Shown: positions 1-9,805, counted from the stretch's first letter. The stretch is DNA of 29,682 nucleotides from Silene noctiflora (GCA_009801015.1 VHZZ01001764.1:87444-117125), one strand, 5' to 3'. Numbers and translations: made by a program. The notes: generated by a model from the letters alone, not told the origin.

Positions 1-600
1 TAACAAATGCATGGTATAATCAATAATACATCTAAATTGCGATTACCAAAACTGATATACCCAAAGGAACAATTTAATTACCTTAAAATTTGGGTAAGTG
101 GTTCTTCGCCCGTTCTTCCCGTCGAGGCTCCACGGTAAGTCGGTAAGTGTTACGGAGTAATTTGTAGGGATGTCAAATTGTCAACGGGTCGGGTAAAACT
201 TATAAGTGGGTATTGCTAGACCTGGCAAAGTCAACCCAATCAGAATGACCGACTTGATAGGGTTAACCTTAGACCTATAACGAACTGAACTCGCTAATCC
301 GAATATGATCCAAAACCGAATCTTGATTGACCAAATTTGTGATCCGACCAGAGATGACTTAACACATAATTGACTTGAACCAACATAACTAGAAGCGACT
401 AAAGCAAGTTATATACATTAAAATAAAGTTTCATTAGTTATAACCGCCCCTAATAAATAGCTAAACTCGCAAACTAATTTCTCTCGATCAAAATAGTACT
501 CCTAAATATATAACAAACTAAAGGTGATCTGAAGCAAGCTGACTCAATTCTGACTCGATCCGATTGCCCCTTTTACCACCAATATGTACCGCACCATAAC
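1..600. repeat. Degenerate GACCCGA/CCGACTTGA-type dispersed repeat plus spacer
   Basis: From about 217 to 570 the sequence is built of loosely repeated words such as GACTTGA, AACCGAA, GATCCGA and GACTCGATCCGA. It starts near an AGACCTGGCAAA word at about 225. The same vocabulary returns at 13610-13800 (other strand), 21945-22305 and 27240-27490. I read it as a diverged copy of a dispersed non-autonomous element with low-complexity interior. No coding capacity is visible. The ends are uncertain. Confidence 0.45.
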
Positions 601-1405
601 TCGCTCAGTTGGAGAGAGTATAGGTAGAACTTTCGCGAGTGGTAGGGTAGATATGGATACAGAAATTCGACCCCGATTTTGCGTCATATTCACCTAACCA
701 CCAATTATTTAAAAAAATTAATATTATTATGACTATAATTTATTTATTACTAATTTTTTGTTGAAAATCTTAAATCATAGATAGAATGAAAAATTATAGA
801 AATTTGCAATGATTATCTCATATTTTATTAAAATAAATATCGACAAAATTATAATGTACTCCGTAATAGGTTAGGAGACAAATGGGATGAGTATGAGACT
901 CTGAGTTTTGATTTTTAACCCGACGAAATTATAATCATTCAAACTGGTATTGGAGAATCATACCAAAGTACTCCTAAATTACAACTCACATCTCAACTCT
1001 CAAGGACTTGAACATAAGTAAATGAATAGTTCCGAATGACTCAAAATGAAAATTACATCGAGAATCATACAAAAGTACAAACTGTTCGAGACCCAGGAAC
1101 TTGCTAATCAGAACATTCAGCCTGCATCAAACCCATGGTTTCAACTTTCAAGCATAACAATATGTGCAAAAATAGTCAAAAGTCAAATCTCAAAGACATG
1201 GAACACAACTGTCTGAAAACTAAGGACTGTATAACTAGAGCCCGCAAGGTAAACCCACAAGGAGTAACCGAAGCATTCTTTTCCCCGTCTTTCTTCTATT
1301 TTGGGGGCTCTAGGAACTTATTCTTCGACTAAAACTAGAAGATACGAGTTCAATGTCGCAAGCCTTTTCAACAAGGGTCTTCACTTCAGTAGTGTTGTGG
1401 ATCTA
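600..1405. other. AT-rich spacer and 3' flank of the five-AP2 gene
   Basis: No gene is visible. The left part is AT-rich spacer. The right part (about 1100-1405) should hold the 3' untranslated region of the minus-strand gene whose stop is at 1406-1408. I see no clear AATAAA on the minus strand close to the stop, so the polyadenylation site is not placed. Confidence 0.4.
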
Positions 1406-3481
1406 TCACATCCCGAACCATACAGTTTCATCTATGAAGCTAAACTCTCCCAGTAACTGCCCATATTCATTGATTGTCCCTGACCTAACTGCTTCGTCGA
1501 ACTTAGACTTTGCAGGAATCAGTGGACCTTTGATTGGATTAGGAGACACATTACACGGTTCATAATTCGGGTTAATTGAAACATCAACCATAATGTCATT
1601 TGGGTCATCACTGGAGGTGCTGTGGCTAGAATATTCGCTATCCAACACTGAAGTTGGAGAGTAATAACAACCCGTAGTATCAAGCGCCTTTTCAGCAACA
1701 ACAGGTTCAGAATAAAGCTTGGCCTTCTTCTTAGAGTTAAACTTCTTGTCAAAATCTGCCTTCTTCCGATTGAAGGCGCGTATGGCCTCTCGAATGCTTA
1801 GGTAAGAACCCATCCAAGTTTTATCCCCAGTAGTCGGGTGAGTAACACGAACACCATATCTGCCCGATTTTGTCATTGTGATACCATCTGGCAAAACTCC
1901 ATCTTCAGGCATTTCTTCACTGTATGGCGCTCCATTTGAGTCAAAATTTGCCACCTTAGCTTTCAAAGGTTCTTTCTGATCCAACTTACTAGGCGCTGCC
2001 AACCCAAGAACAATATCTCTATCAACAAACCCAGCTCTCTCATCTACCCTCCCCTTACCTTTATACCTTTCCTTAAACTCAGTTTCTTTCTTCTTAAAAG
2101 CCCTAGCAGCTGCTTCAGGTGTACTGTATGTTCCCAACCTAATCACACCCTTCTTCTTCGGATGCTTAATCCTAGCAACCCATTTACCCGATTCAGTTTT
2201 CCGTACACCACGAATCAACTCCTCTTGACAGCACTCACCCATGCTCCCAACCTTCGACTTATATCCATACAGCTTCTCAAACTGACGCCTTTTCCCCCTA
2301 ACAGCAAGTCCAGCCTCCTCAGGACTATTAAAATTCCCCAGCGAAACACAAGTCTTACGCTTCGGATGCCAAACCCTCGCCTCCCACCGTCCCCACCTAT
2401 TCTCCCTAACACCTCTAGGAACCTTCCTCTCATCCGTACCCTCAAACTCACTCTCCTCATCACCAACCATCTCACCCTCCTCGGAACCACAACACCCACA
2501 CGACTTACGCTTCGAATCCCTAACCCTAGTTTTGCAACCCCCATTCCCATTCTCGCTCTCCTTACTCTTAAACCTCTCCTCAAACTCAACCTTCTTCTTC
2601 TCATAAGCCACCACCGCCTCCTCCATCGTCCCAAACATCCCCATCCATATCCTCCCACTCGAATCCGGATAATTAATCCTTCCCACCCACTTCCCTGACT
2701 TTATCTTCTCCACCCCACCACCTCCTTCTACCACCACCTTCCCCACATCCATTCCTCCAACCCCACCACCACCATCACCCCCAAATTCATCTACTTTACC
2801 ATCATTACCACCATTATTCCCCCCAAATTCACCTACTTCAGCATCATTATCCCCAAATTCGCCTAACTTGCTCGCATTTTCATCATTCTTACTCTGAAAT
2901 TCACCTAATTTACTGTCAATTCCAGCATTATCACCTCCAAATTCACCTGATTCACCATCATTACCCCTAAATTCACCTACTTCACTCGCATTTTCACCAT
3001 TCTTAGTCCGAAATTCACCTAATTCACTCTGAATTCCAGCATTATCACCCCCAAATTCACCTAATTTACCCTCAATTCTAGCATGATCACAATTAGCAGC
3101 AACAGCAGGAGGGGGATTATTAGCTAATCTATGCAAATTACGATACGCATCGAATTCAAGTTTCTTCATATAATAACAATCATAAGCTTCTTCAGCAGTA
3201 TTAAAAGTACCCAACCAAATTCTTACCCTAGTAAGCGGATGACGAATTTCCGAAGCAAACTTACCCCACTTCCTCATCCTCACACCGGGATACTTCTTCC
3301 TCTTCTCCGCCACCTTCTCCACCGCCGGAACCACCGCCGACGCCGGCGGATCTCCCCCAACGTTCACTTCACGGATAAACCGCTTTCGCTTGGCGGGTCT
3401 CGGAACGGTGCCGTTTTCTTCATCGCTTGATGATGAATCCGTAGCATCTGGGTCTGTGCAGAATACTCTGAATTTCTTCAT
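1406..3481 (-). CDS. CRF-type AP2/ERF transcription factor with five AP2-like domains
   Basis: Single-exon ORF of 691 codons. The frame stays open upstream through a GTG, but the first ATG is at 3481, which I take as the start. Residues about 3-40 form the CRF motif ([19 protein letters not shown], then basic [10 protein letters not shown]). AP2 domain 1 (about 64-116, [26 protein letters not shown]) is close to canonical but has YPG in place of YRG. After a GEF-rich linker (about 135-240) come four diverged AP2-like repeats at about 257-306, 355-408, 423-475 and 530-582. Each keeps the beta-sheet pattern, the SLG/MGMF/LGTY/MGSY strand and the closing K[KR]xxxF helix. SPTSVLD (608-614) is the CRF-type putative phosphorylation motif. 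The tail carries [11 protein letters not shown], similar to the acidic tail of the neighbouring CRF gene. Likely a nuclear DNA-binding regulator. Family CRFs have one AP2 domain and about 200-400 residues, so this protein is exceptional. Target specificity and expression are unknown. Confidence 0.88.
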   Translation of the reverse strand: MKKFRVFCTDPDATDSSSSDEENGTVPRPAKRKRFIREVNVGGDPPASAVVPAVEKVAEKRKKYPGVRMRKWGKFASEIRHPLTRVRIWLGTFNTAEEAYDCYYMKKLEFDAYRNLHRLANNPPPAVAANCDHARIEGKLGEFGGDNAGIQSELGEFRTKNGENASEVGEFRGNDGESGEFGGDNAGIDSKLGEFQSKNDENASKLGEFGDNDAEVGEFGGNNGGNDGKVDEFGGDGGGGVGGMDVGKVVVEGGGGVEKIKSGKWVGRINYPDSSGRIWMGMFGTMEEAVVAYEKKKVEFEERFKSKESENGNGGCKTRVRDSKRKSCGCCGSEEGEMVGDEESEFEGTDERKVPRGVRENRWGRWEARVWHPKRKTCVSLGNFNSPEEAGLAVRGKRRQFEKLYGYKSKVGSMGECCQEELIRGVRKTESGKWVARIKHPKKKGVIRLGTYSTPEAAARAFKKKETEFKERYKGKGRVDERAGFVDRDIVLGLAAPSKLDQKEPLKAKVANFDSNGAPYSEEMPEDGVLPDGITMTKSGRYGVRVTHPTTGDKTWMGSYLSIREAIRAFNRKKADFDKKFNSKKKAKLYSEPVVAEKALDTTGCYYSPTSVLDSEYSSHSTSSDDPNDIMVDVSINPNYEPCNVSPNPIKGPLIPAKSKFDEAVRSGTINEYGQLLGEFSFIDETVWFGM
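2834..3061 (-). repeat. In-frame 114-bp tandem duplication in the linker of the five-AP2 gene
   Basis: Two adjacent 38-residue units, residues 141-178 and 179-216, both run [10 protein letters not shown]..., then LGEF..KN.ENAS and GEF.. ND. They correspond to 2948-3061 and 2834-2947. A shorter third GEFGG unit follows at about 2777-2833. Because the unit is a multiple of three, the frame is kept. The encoded segment is acidic, glycine- and asparagine-rich and probably disordered. Confidence 0.85.
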
Positions 3482-3734
3482 CACAACAACAATGAAAATT
3501 TTGATTTTGATTTTGTTTTTGTTTTGTGGATTGGGGAAGAAGAAATTGTGGAAATTGAAGATGAAAAAGATACGTAGATGAAATTATTGTGATTATATGA
3601 ATTTATGATGATTATTAAAAGGTGCGGAGATACTGTAATAATCTGTTTTTTTTTTTGTAAATCGGGTGGTTCACCGTCAACACCAGTATATAATTCCGTC
3701 GTCGCGGATACAGTAATAATTTAGGAGCGAGGAA

Positions 3735-3744
3735 TAAATATATA
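3735..3744 (-). promoter_or_regulatory. Candidate TATA box of the five-AP2 gene
   Basis: On the minus strand the sequence reads TATATATTTA about 255 bases upstream of the ATG at 3481. That would give a leader of roughly 220 bases. I find no ATG on the minus strand between about 3485 and 3710, so the leader would have no upstream start codon. Other AT-rich words nearby could also serve. Confidence 0.4.
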
Positions 3745-3870
3745 GACGTGCGTGTGTCTGTAATTTGGTGACGAATCTTCTTTGGCATATATTTTTGTGA
3801 TTCTGATTGTGGATATATATTATGGACCGTAAGAGGAAGATTGTGTGTATACGTATGTCATAACTCATAA

Positions 3871-4266
3871 GACCATCCCCAAGCAGAATGTCACGCTAAC
3901 TAGGTCACCAACGTTTTAGCCCTTAATCTCACCTTATTTATCTTGACCCACTTTCACCCTCCCAAGCAGAAGGTCACGACCTAGGTCACCAACCCAATTA
4001 TTTTTCACTTTCCAATCATTTTCCACATTCTTTATCCCACAAAAAACTCTCATACTTTTCCAATTATTAATTATTAACAAATGAGAGGATGACATGTGTC
4101 GGGTCACCAACCTCAACTCAAGGTCACCAAGTCTCAACTCAAGGTCACAAATTGCCCCTGAGTTATTCAAGGTCACCAAAATCGTCTTCTTAATCCCAGT
4201 TTAATGAGTCATTAGCACGACCCAACAAGGTCACGACCCAGTTGGTGACCTTGCTTGGGGATGGTC
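3871..4266. mobile_element. PIF/Harbinger-type MITE, complete, 396 bp
   Basis: The element begins GACCATCCCCAAGCA and ends with the exact reverse complement TGCTTGGGGATGGTC, a perfect 15-bp terminal inverted repeat. It is flanked by TAA on both sides (3868-3870 and 4267-4269), the 3-bp target duplication expected of PIF/Harbinger elements. There is no transposase. Inside, the word AGGTCACCAA or its variants recurs at about 3903, 3983, 4104, 4131, 4166 and, inverted, near the right end. It sits about 130 bases upstream of the candidate TATA box of the five-AP2 gene, in its upstream regulatory region. Confidence 0.85.
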
Positions 4267-4269
4267 TAA

Positions 4270-4720
4270 TGTCCAAGGGTGCACCATAATGGCAACATGG
4301 ATTGAGAGTTAAGACGGTTAATTTCGTGCTTATTTCCAAGGTTTTCATTATTTTTTTCGGAATGATTTTGTGGTTAATCTAATATTTTATGTGTGATTGT
4401 AGATCTAACAGGAACATACGTATTTCAGCTATCGTCGTCTTTTATAACGTAGTTGCTCTTTTATGGACGGATTTTACTCTTTCATACTCTTTTTTATTTT
4501 ATTTTCCATTGTATGTCATTTGCCTATAGAGATTAAAAAANAAAAAAAGATAAACTCTCTCTAATTCTCTACTTCACAATATTAATCAAATCGGTCAAAT
4601 TACAAAACTATGAATGTTAATTTTCATATCGATCAAGTAATCATTCTAATTATTAAGTTTATCAATTATATTATATCAAATTAGGTATTTTTATTTACCC
4701 TAATTAAATTAGGGTTTGTT
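4270..4720. other. AT-rich spacer
   Basis: No gene or clear element seen. One undetermined base (n) lies at 4541 inside an A-rich run. Confidence 0.5.
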
Positions 4721-4866
4721 CTAAGACGTCGCTGGCGTTGGGGTGAGGCACAACGTCCGTCACCGGCGCTGGAGTGAGGCATGACCGCATGAACCAACTT
4801 TTATAAATGTCCTTATTTTAACACTCAATAGCGAAATGCGGTAGTTTTACCTTTTAACCTGTAATG

Positions 4867-5245
4867 TCAATCTCCTGCTTTGATTTTGTAGGTCACATCT
4901 TCGTTCAACTTTCCATTATTTTGCATAATATATTCTAAATACCTAAAAAAAATCGGAATTACGAACTATCTATCCGCTAAGACTGATCGACCCTGTTTCC
5001 TTATAAATATTTTGTTTCTACTCGGTATAAAGCCACGGGATTTTAATAGTGTCTCCATGGTTCAAATTTCCTTTCAACTTCGTCTTTTGTTTCTTCAATC
5101 AATACAATATCGTTCGCAAACATCATAAACCTTTAAAAAGGATTAAGTTCATAACCTTGATGCACTCCAATAGTACCGAGCTCTACTCCTATGTTTGTAC
5201 AAGGAAAAGTTCCACCTCAACAGATTAAGATTGAGAAGACTTGTT
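4867..5245 (-). pseudogene. RTE-clade LINE reverse transcriptase fragment
   Basis: Read on the minus strand, three blocks of a plant non-LTR reverse transcriptase appear in the right order. At about 5154-5168 is GVHQG (family GLHQGSALSP). At about 5060-5125 is MMFANDIVLIEET, then a DEVERKFEPWR-like segment (family MMFADDIVL, the catalytic FADD box, here FAND). At 4867-4944 is RYLEYIMQNNGKLNEDV followed by TYKIKAG (family YLGSIIQ...DEDV.HRIKAGW). The stretch between GVHQG and FAND is far shorter than in intact elements, stops interrupt the frame, and the second catalytic Asp of FADD is Asn. It is a dead, 5'-truncated, internally deleted copy. Further 3' sequence may continue to about 4720. The 'IDEDVxHRIKAGW' style points to the RTE clade. 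Confidence 0.75.
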
Positions 5246-5359
5246 TTTAAGCTAGTGGGTTGCTCTTTCTATCACTAGTTAGTCTATGATAGAACATCAC
5301 TTACTCGTTTTATAAACCCGTTGCGCCCACGAGGGTGCTAGTGTGCTACTACAAGTATA

Positions 5360-5579
5360 TGTTAGAGATAATACGTAATCTATGATTACGATATTATTAC
5401 GATATTGTTTGTAATATTCTCATTGTACTATATCTTGCATATAATCTCTAGTTTCCTTTAGATTAGATTATATCCTAGTTAATGTAATCTTTGTATCTAG
5501 GTTTTAGCATCTCATCTTATGTATATATACATTGTACCTTCATAATAATAATCAAGTCAATTCTTATATCAATCTTACA
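5360..5579 (+). repeat. Putative copia 5' LTR
   Basis: The segment begins TGTTAGAGATAA and ends CAATCTTACA, so it has the TG...CA ends of an LTR. It stops exactly where the primer-binding-like TGGTATAAAGAGC begins. Length is about 220 bases. No second copy is present, so the left boundary rests on the terminal motif only. Confidence 0.6.
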
Positions 5580-7425
5580 TGGTATAAAGAGCTTCAAACG
5601 ATCCTTTTCTTTTTCCCTTCTCTTCTTCCCTATCGACATGGCTGGTCAGGCACAAGTTCTGCCGAACCCAACCGACCCTAAGAACCCTATATTTGCTGTC
5701 AACTTTGCCAATGTCATCGAGCTTTCTCCTTCGACGTACCATGCTTGGTCTCGTCAAATAGAGGACCTGCTCATTGGCTACGATCTTATCAAATTTCTAG
5801 ATGGAACTCACCCTTGTCCACCTCCAACCCTAACCAACGATAAGACTGTCGACACTCCAAATCCGGCGCATTTTACTTGGCTCTGTCAAGACAAACTCTT
5901 AAGTGGTGCTCTTTAAGGTACTATTTCCTCTAGCATCTCCAATTTGCTTCTTGGCGCCAAGACTTCTGCCGAAATATAGACTTCTCTCAAGTCCACTTAT
6001 GCTAATTCGTCTCGGGGTCATATCCTTCAAATCAAGGATCGCCTCGATTCGATAACCACGGCTAATTTGTCCGCCACTGATTATATGCAAGCAATTCGCT
6101 CATGTGTAGATGAACTTGCCGGTTTGGGACAGACCATGGATGATGAAGATATTGTTTTTAAGGTTCTCCATGGCCTTGACTATGAGATTTATCGCTCTTT
6201 CATTGAGGCTGTCCGTAATCGAGATACTCCAATCTCGTTTGATGCCCTTCATGAGAAGCTCCTGCAATTTGACCTATCCTCTAAACACTCCTCCACCACC
6301 ACCTCCTCCCCTCATACCCCTGCCTCTGCCCATGTTGCCTATCACAACCATCATGCCAAAACTCGTTCCTACAACACCACTCGTCCCTCCTCGTATACTT
6401 CCCCTACCCACATCTTCCGCTGCCTCCCCCTCCCCTGCCACCACTGCCCCTTCCTTCAAAGGGAAGTGTTAATGGTGCCATACCTCAGCCCATTACCTTG
6501 AGTTGTGTCATATCTTTAAATCCCTCTACCCCCATATTATCGTCCCTCCTCGCATCAACCCCTCTGCTCAACCTCGTCAGCCCCCACCTCGTGCCAATAC
6601 CGTCTCTGTGACTCCTACCCCTGCCTCCAACTGGGCCATTGATAGTGGTGCCACACACCATATCACTCATGACCTCAATAACCTTGCAATCCATGCCCCT
6701 TATGATGGGAATGATGATCTCTTGATTGGCAATGGCTCTCCTCTCCATATAGCTAATATTGGTTCTTTTACTCTCCATTCTTCTTCCTCTTCTCCTCTTT
6801 ATTTTAATAATGTTCTCCATGCTCCTTCCATCTCCAAAAATATTTTGTCTATTTCTCAACTTTGTAAAGATAATAATGTCTTTGCTAATTTTACTTCCAC
6901 GTCATTTACTTTGCAGGATCAATCGACGGGACGAGTGCTTCTTCAAGGACAACTTAAAGATGGTCTCTATGAATGGTGCACCCGGTGCTTTCCTTCTGTC
7001 CACCTCACTCGCACACACACCCCTTCCCCTTGGCATCATAGGCTCGGTAATCCGGCCTTACCTATCTTAGGCTCTATTAGTCGTTTAGCTTCTTTTAAGT
7101 TTTCGCAAGATTTATCGTCTCATTGTAATGTGTGTGCGATTAATAAAAGTCACAAATTAGTTTTTTTCTCAGTCTACCCTGTTTTCAAATCATCCTCTTG
7201 AATTGTTATTTTCCGATGTTTGGACCTCCCCCCTTCTCTCGATCGATGGCTACAAATACTATGTAGTATTCGTTGATCACTACACCCGCTATACATGGTT
7301 ATATCCGCTTAAGAAAAAGTCCGACACATCCAGTGTCTTTACTCGTTTTCGTGCTCTAGTTGAGAAGTTCTTCAACAGGCCTATTATTCAACTTTTTTCT
7401 GACAATGGTGGTGAGTACTTAAAAC
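5360..7425 (+). mobile_element. Broken Ty1/copia retrotransposon fossil with 5' LTR
   Basis: A putative 5' LTR (5360-5579) is followed at once by TGGTATAAAGAGC, resembling the usual plant copia primer-binding/leader sequence. Downstream, in the expected copia order, are a Gag region (from about 5638, with the plant-copia YHAWSRQIEDLL type of motif), a protease region with a DSG active-site motif (about 6630), a GAG-pre-integrase segment (WHHRLGNPA, about 7030) and the start of the integrase core (about 7200-7425, with VFVDHYTRYTWLYPL and SDNGGEY). The reverse transcriptase, RNase H and 3' LTR are absent from this window. It has about four to five breaks and is clearly dead and fairly old. Lineage may be Ale/Retrofit-like, judging from the short LTR and Gag style; that is inference. 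Confidence 0.85.
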
Positions 7426-7683
7426 TCACACTAATATGGGCAACCAAAAGAGTTCCATGTTATTTATAAGGTCACTCGGGTCGTGTAGTTTCGATTTGTA
7501 ATTTGTGTTTCAATTATTCATTGTCGATTTGTCGTTGTTGACGGTCGATTTGAAGTTTAGTTGCAGTCAAATTTATAGTTTTGAAAACAATTTTTAATTT
7601 TGTGTTTGATTTTAGTGAGAGATTACTTACTTACTATTTGTTGTTTAAAAAGAAACGAAAGAAAAAGGAGGAGCAATTAGGGT
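7426..7683. other. Spacer between copia fossil and hairpin MITE
   Basis: No gene seen. T-rich sequence with repeated GTCGATTTG-like words around 7528-7555. Homology to copia integrase fades here. Confidence 0.4.
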
Positions 7684-7875
7684 AATGGCAAATTCTCATT
7701 TGTGACGGAAGGTATCCGTCACAAATGAGAAGACGGGTACCATTTGTGAGACAAAATGTCCATGAGAGGAGAGAGGAAAGCAAGTGGGGAGTGCCCCCAC
7801 CTTGTCCCCCTATTCGTTTTGTGAGTGACATTACCCGTCACAAGGACCGACCCGTCACAAAGGAGACGCTGTGTA
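7684..7875. mobile_element. GACGGATA-family hairpin MITE, copy A
   Basis: It opens with a perfect 16-bp stem (TCTCATTTGTGACGGA at 7694-7709 and its complement at 7715-7730) around a 5-base loop. The right side carries GTGAGTGACATTACCCGTCACAA and further CCGTCACAAA words. The middle, with CAAGTGGGGAG and CCCCCACCTTG, also pairs partly. No coding capacity. Exact termini are not settled. Confidence 0.6.
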
Positions 7876-8134
7876 GGGTAATAGATTAACTTTGTCGACC
7901 AGAATGAGTAATTTGTGGACGACGAATAATAATTGGGTTATTTTATGGTAAGATTGCAAGTCTTCTAAAGTTCTATACTTGAATGAAGCTACTGGGCTCG
8001 TAAAATAAGTAGGCCCATTCCAGAACTTAGCCCAAAATTCAGCCCAATGACTTGTAGAATAGTACATGCGTCTTTAACTAAAAGGCCCGACATTGTGTTA
8101 ACGAGACCCAACCCCAAAAGAACAAGGGCTAATT

Positions 8135-8219
8135 CTCTTCCGTTTTAATTATTTAATTAGCTTTATTGTTTATTACATCTATTTTAATTAAAGATAAATA
8201 AATATTTGCTCGGAGGGAG
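8135..8219. mobile_element. Stowaway-like MITE
   Basis: The right end reads CGGAGGGAG followed by TA, the complement of the classical Stowaway terminus CTCCCTCCG. The left end CTCTTCCGTTTTAATTATTT is a diverged inverted copy. The interior shares the ATTTTAATTAAAGATAAATA core with the copies at 9711 and 11755. The left TA is not intact. Confidence 0.55.
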
Positions 8220-8275
8220 TAGAAAGTATAGAACTACAAAAGATTGTGTTGTAAGACTAGACTATCCATCTAGAG

Positions 8276-8462
8276 CAACACAAATTCTTATTTTAGACGG
8301 ATAGTATCCGTTTAAAGCAGATTTTAATGGATAGTGCAAGTGGGTGGAAAATTGATACTCTCAGTTACCTTCTCACTTGCATTTTGTGACAGGGTCACTA
8401 TCCGTCTTCAATTTTAGATGGATAGTGGCCGTCTACAATGAGACGGACTGTTATAGTAGATG
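8276..8462. mobile_element. GACGGATA-family hairpin MITE, copy B
   Basis: The left arm has TTAGACGGATAGTATCCGTTTA, itself a near palindrome. The right arm has CACTATCCGTCTTCAATTTT, then GATGGATAGTGGCCGTCTAC. Related words (ATAGTGCAAGTGGG and CTCACTTGCA) pair in the middle. It shares the TATCCGTC and CAAGTGGG vocabulary with copies A, E and F. Confidence 0.6.
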
Positions 8463-9190
8463 TAGTAAAAACATTAAATACAAATTTCATTTTAACCATC
8501 ATATATATTTTCTGATAATGAATGCATATTTATAATTATTACTTTCGGTTTAAATTATATTTGTTACAATTGTATTATTATATCAAATTGTCAAAATAAA
8601 ATCAAGTTCTCTCTTTTTGGTTGGTCTCATGCTACGATTATCTCCAAAAGGAGAAATTGATGCTAGAATATCGAAGTGTAATAGATCAGACTCCGTCTTC
8701 AGTCTTTTATTTTATCGACGTTAACGAGTTCATATACGGATTTACAGACAATACGAATTACTTCAGAATTAATAGTGGTACCTTTTTTTTATGATTTCTA
8801 TTTATGAAAATCAAACCCTCAATTAGATAATATACTTCATTATTTGTCCACATCTCGAAAAAAATCACACGTAAAATTTTATCGAATAAATTTACTTACT
8901 TTGATATTTTACTTTGATTGCTTATCCAATAATTGAATATAACGGAACATTCAAACAGTCTAACTATGATATTTAACCCTTGTAGTCGAGTCAGAGTAAC
9001 ACAGTACGGAATCAATCGTATGTAGACATATCCAAAGAAAAACGTATATAGAACATTAGATGTTTCCTACTGATCGAAACATGAAAGTTGACTGTAGAAT
9101 AAACAATGCACGACATGCCCATGATTTGGGAAACATTATTATAAAATTATAATATATTGTTTTAATTAACATAATGGCATGACTAATACA
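8463..9190. other. AT-rich spacer
   Basis: No gene, RNA gene or recognisable element is seen. Confidence 0.45.
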
Positions 9191-9224
9191 CTTCCGTCCG
9201 GGATACACCTTCTACGGCGTCTCC

Positions 9225-9405
9225 TTTCTGACTTAATTTCAGCTATTTTTAATTCAGCCCAACTCTATTCAGTTCGATTTAGTTCAGCTTCAATTAGTTT
9301 TATTCAGTTCATCTCTTCACAAAATTAACTTTTACTTCAGTTTAGCTCTATTCAATTTAGTTAAATTCAGTTTGACTTTATTCAATTTAGTTCAATTCCG
9401 CTCAT
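9225..9405. repeat. TTCAGTTTAG-type degenerate repeat, copy 1
   Basis: Words such as ATTCAGTTCGATTTAGTTCAG, TTCAGTTTAGCTCTATTCAATTTAG and AATTCAGTTTGACTTTATTCAATT recur throughout. They are followed by an A-rich tract to about 9447. The reverse complement of this vocabulary appears at 10930-11080 and 25452-25560. Confidence 0.55.
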
Positions 9406-9710
9406 TTCAACGGAAAAAAAAAAAAAAAAAGAAGAAGAAAAAAAAAGCCTAATTAGTCAAAAATACTAAAGGTCATGCCACCATTACTTGGGCACCAACC
9501 CACATCATTTGGCACTAATCTAATTATACTTGTTTTTCAACAAAAGTCGTCCATTATTATTAGTCCTCTACTTGTTTACTAGTCTTCCAAAGACTTCTCT
9601 AAACATATGCTTTATAATTGTCACCTATGATAGCGATTTAAACATATACAAACCCGAAAAATCAAATTAACAATCATTTCCTTAAGATTTTCTAAAATAG
9701 ATTCAATGTA

Positions 9711-9802
9711 CTACTTTGTTCTAATCATTTATTTATCGTTTTTATTATTTTTATTTATAAGGAGTATTTTAATTAAAAGCAAATAAATAATTGAGACGCG
9801 AG
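9711..9802. mobile_element. Stowaway-like MITE flanked by TA
   Basis: The left end CTACTTTGTTCTAATCATTTATTTATC and the complement of the right end, CTCGCGTCTCAATTATTTATTT, form a diverged terminal inverted repeat. TA dinucleotides flank both ends (9709-9710 and 9803-9804). Length is 92 bp. The AATTAAAAGCAAATAAATAATTGAGAC segment is typical of this superfamily. Confidence 0.65.
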
Positions 9803-9805
9803 TAT

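Noticed and set aside
2162-2698. 178-codon plus-strand ORF (and a 147-codon minus-strand ORF in another frame at 2215-2658)
   Set aside because: Both overlap the five-AP2 gene. Their composition (Pro/Leu/Thr-rich and Arg/Gly-rich) is what its codons give in other frames, and no domain is present.
3482-3484. Extra first codon of the five-AP2 frame
   Set aside because: The codon is GTG. The first ATG is the next codon (3481), which is the expected start in a plant nuclear gene.
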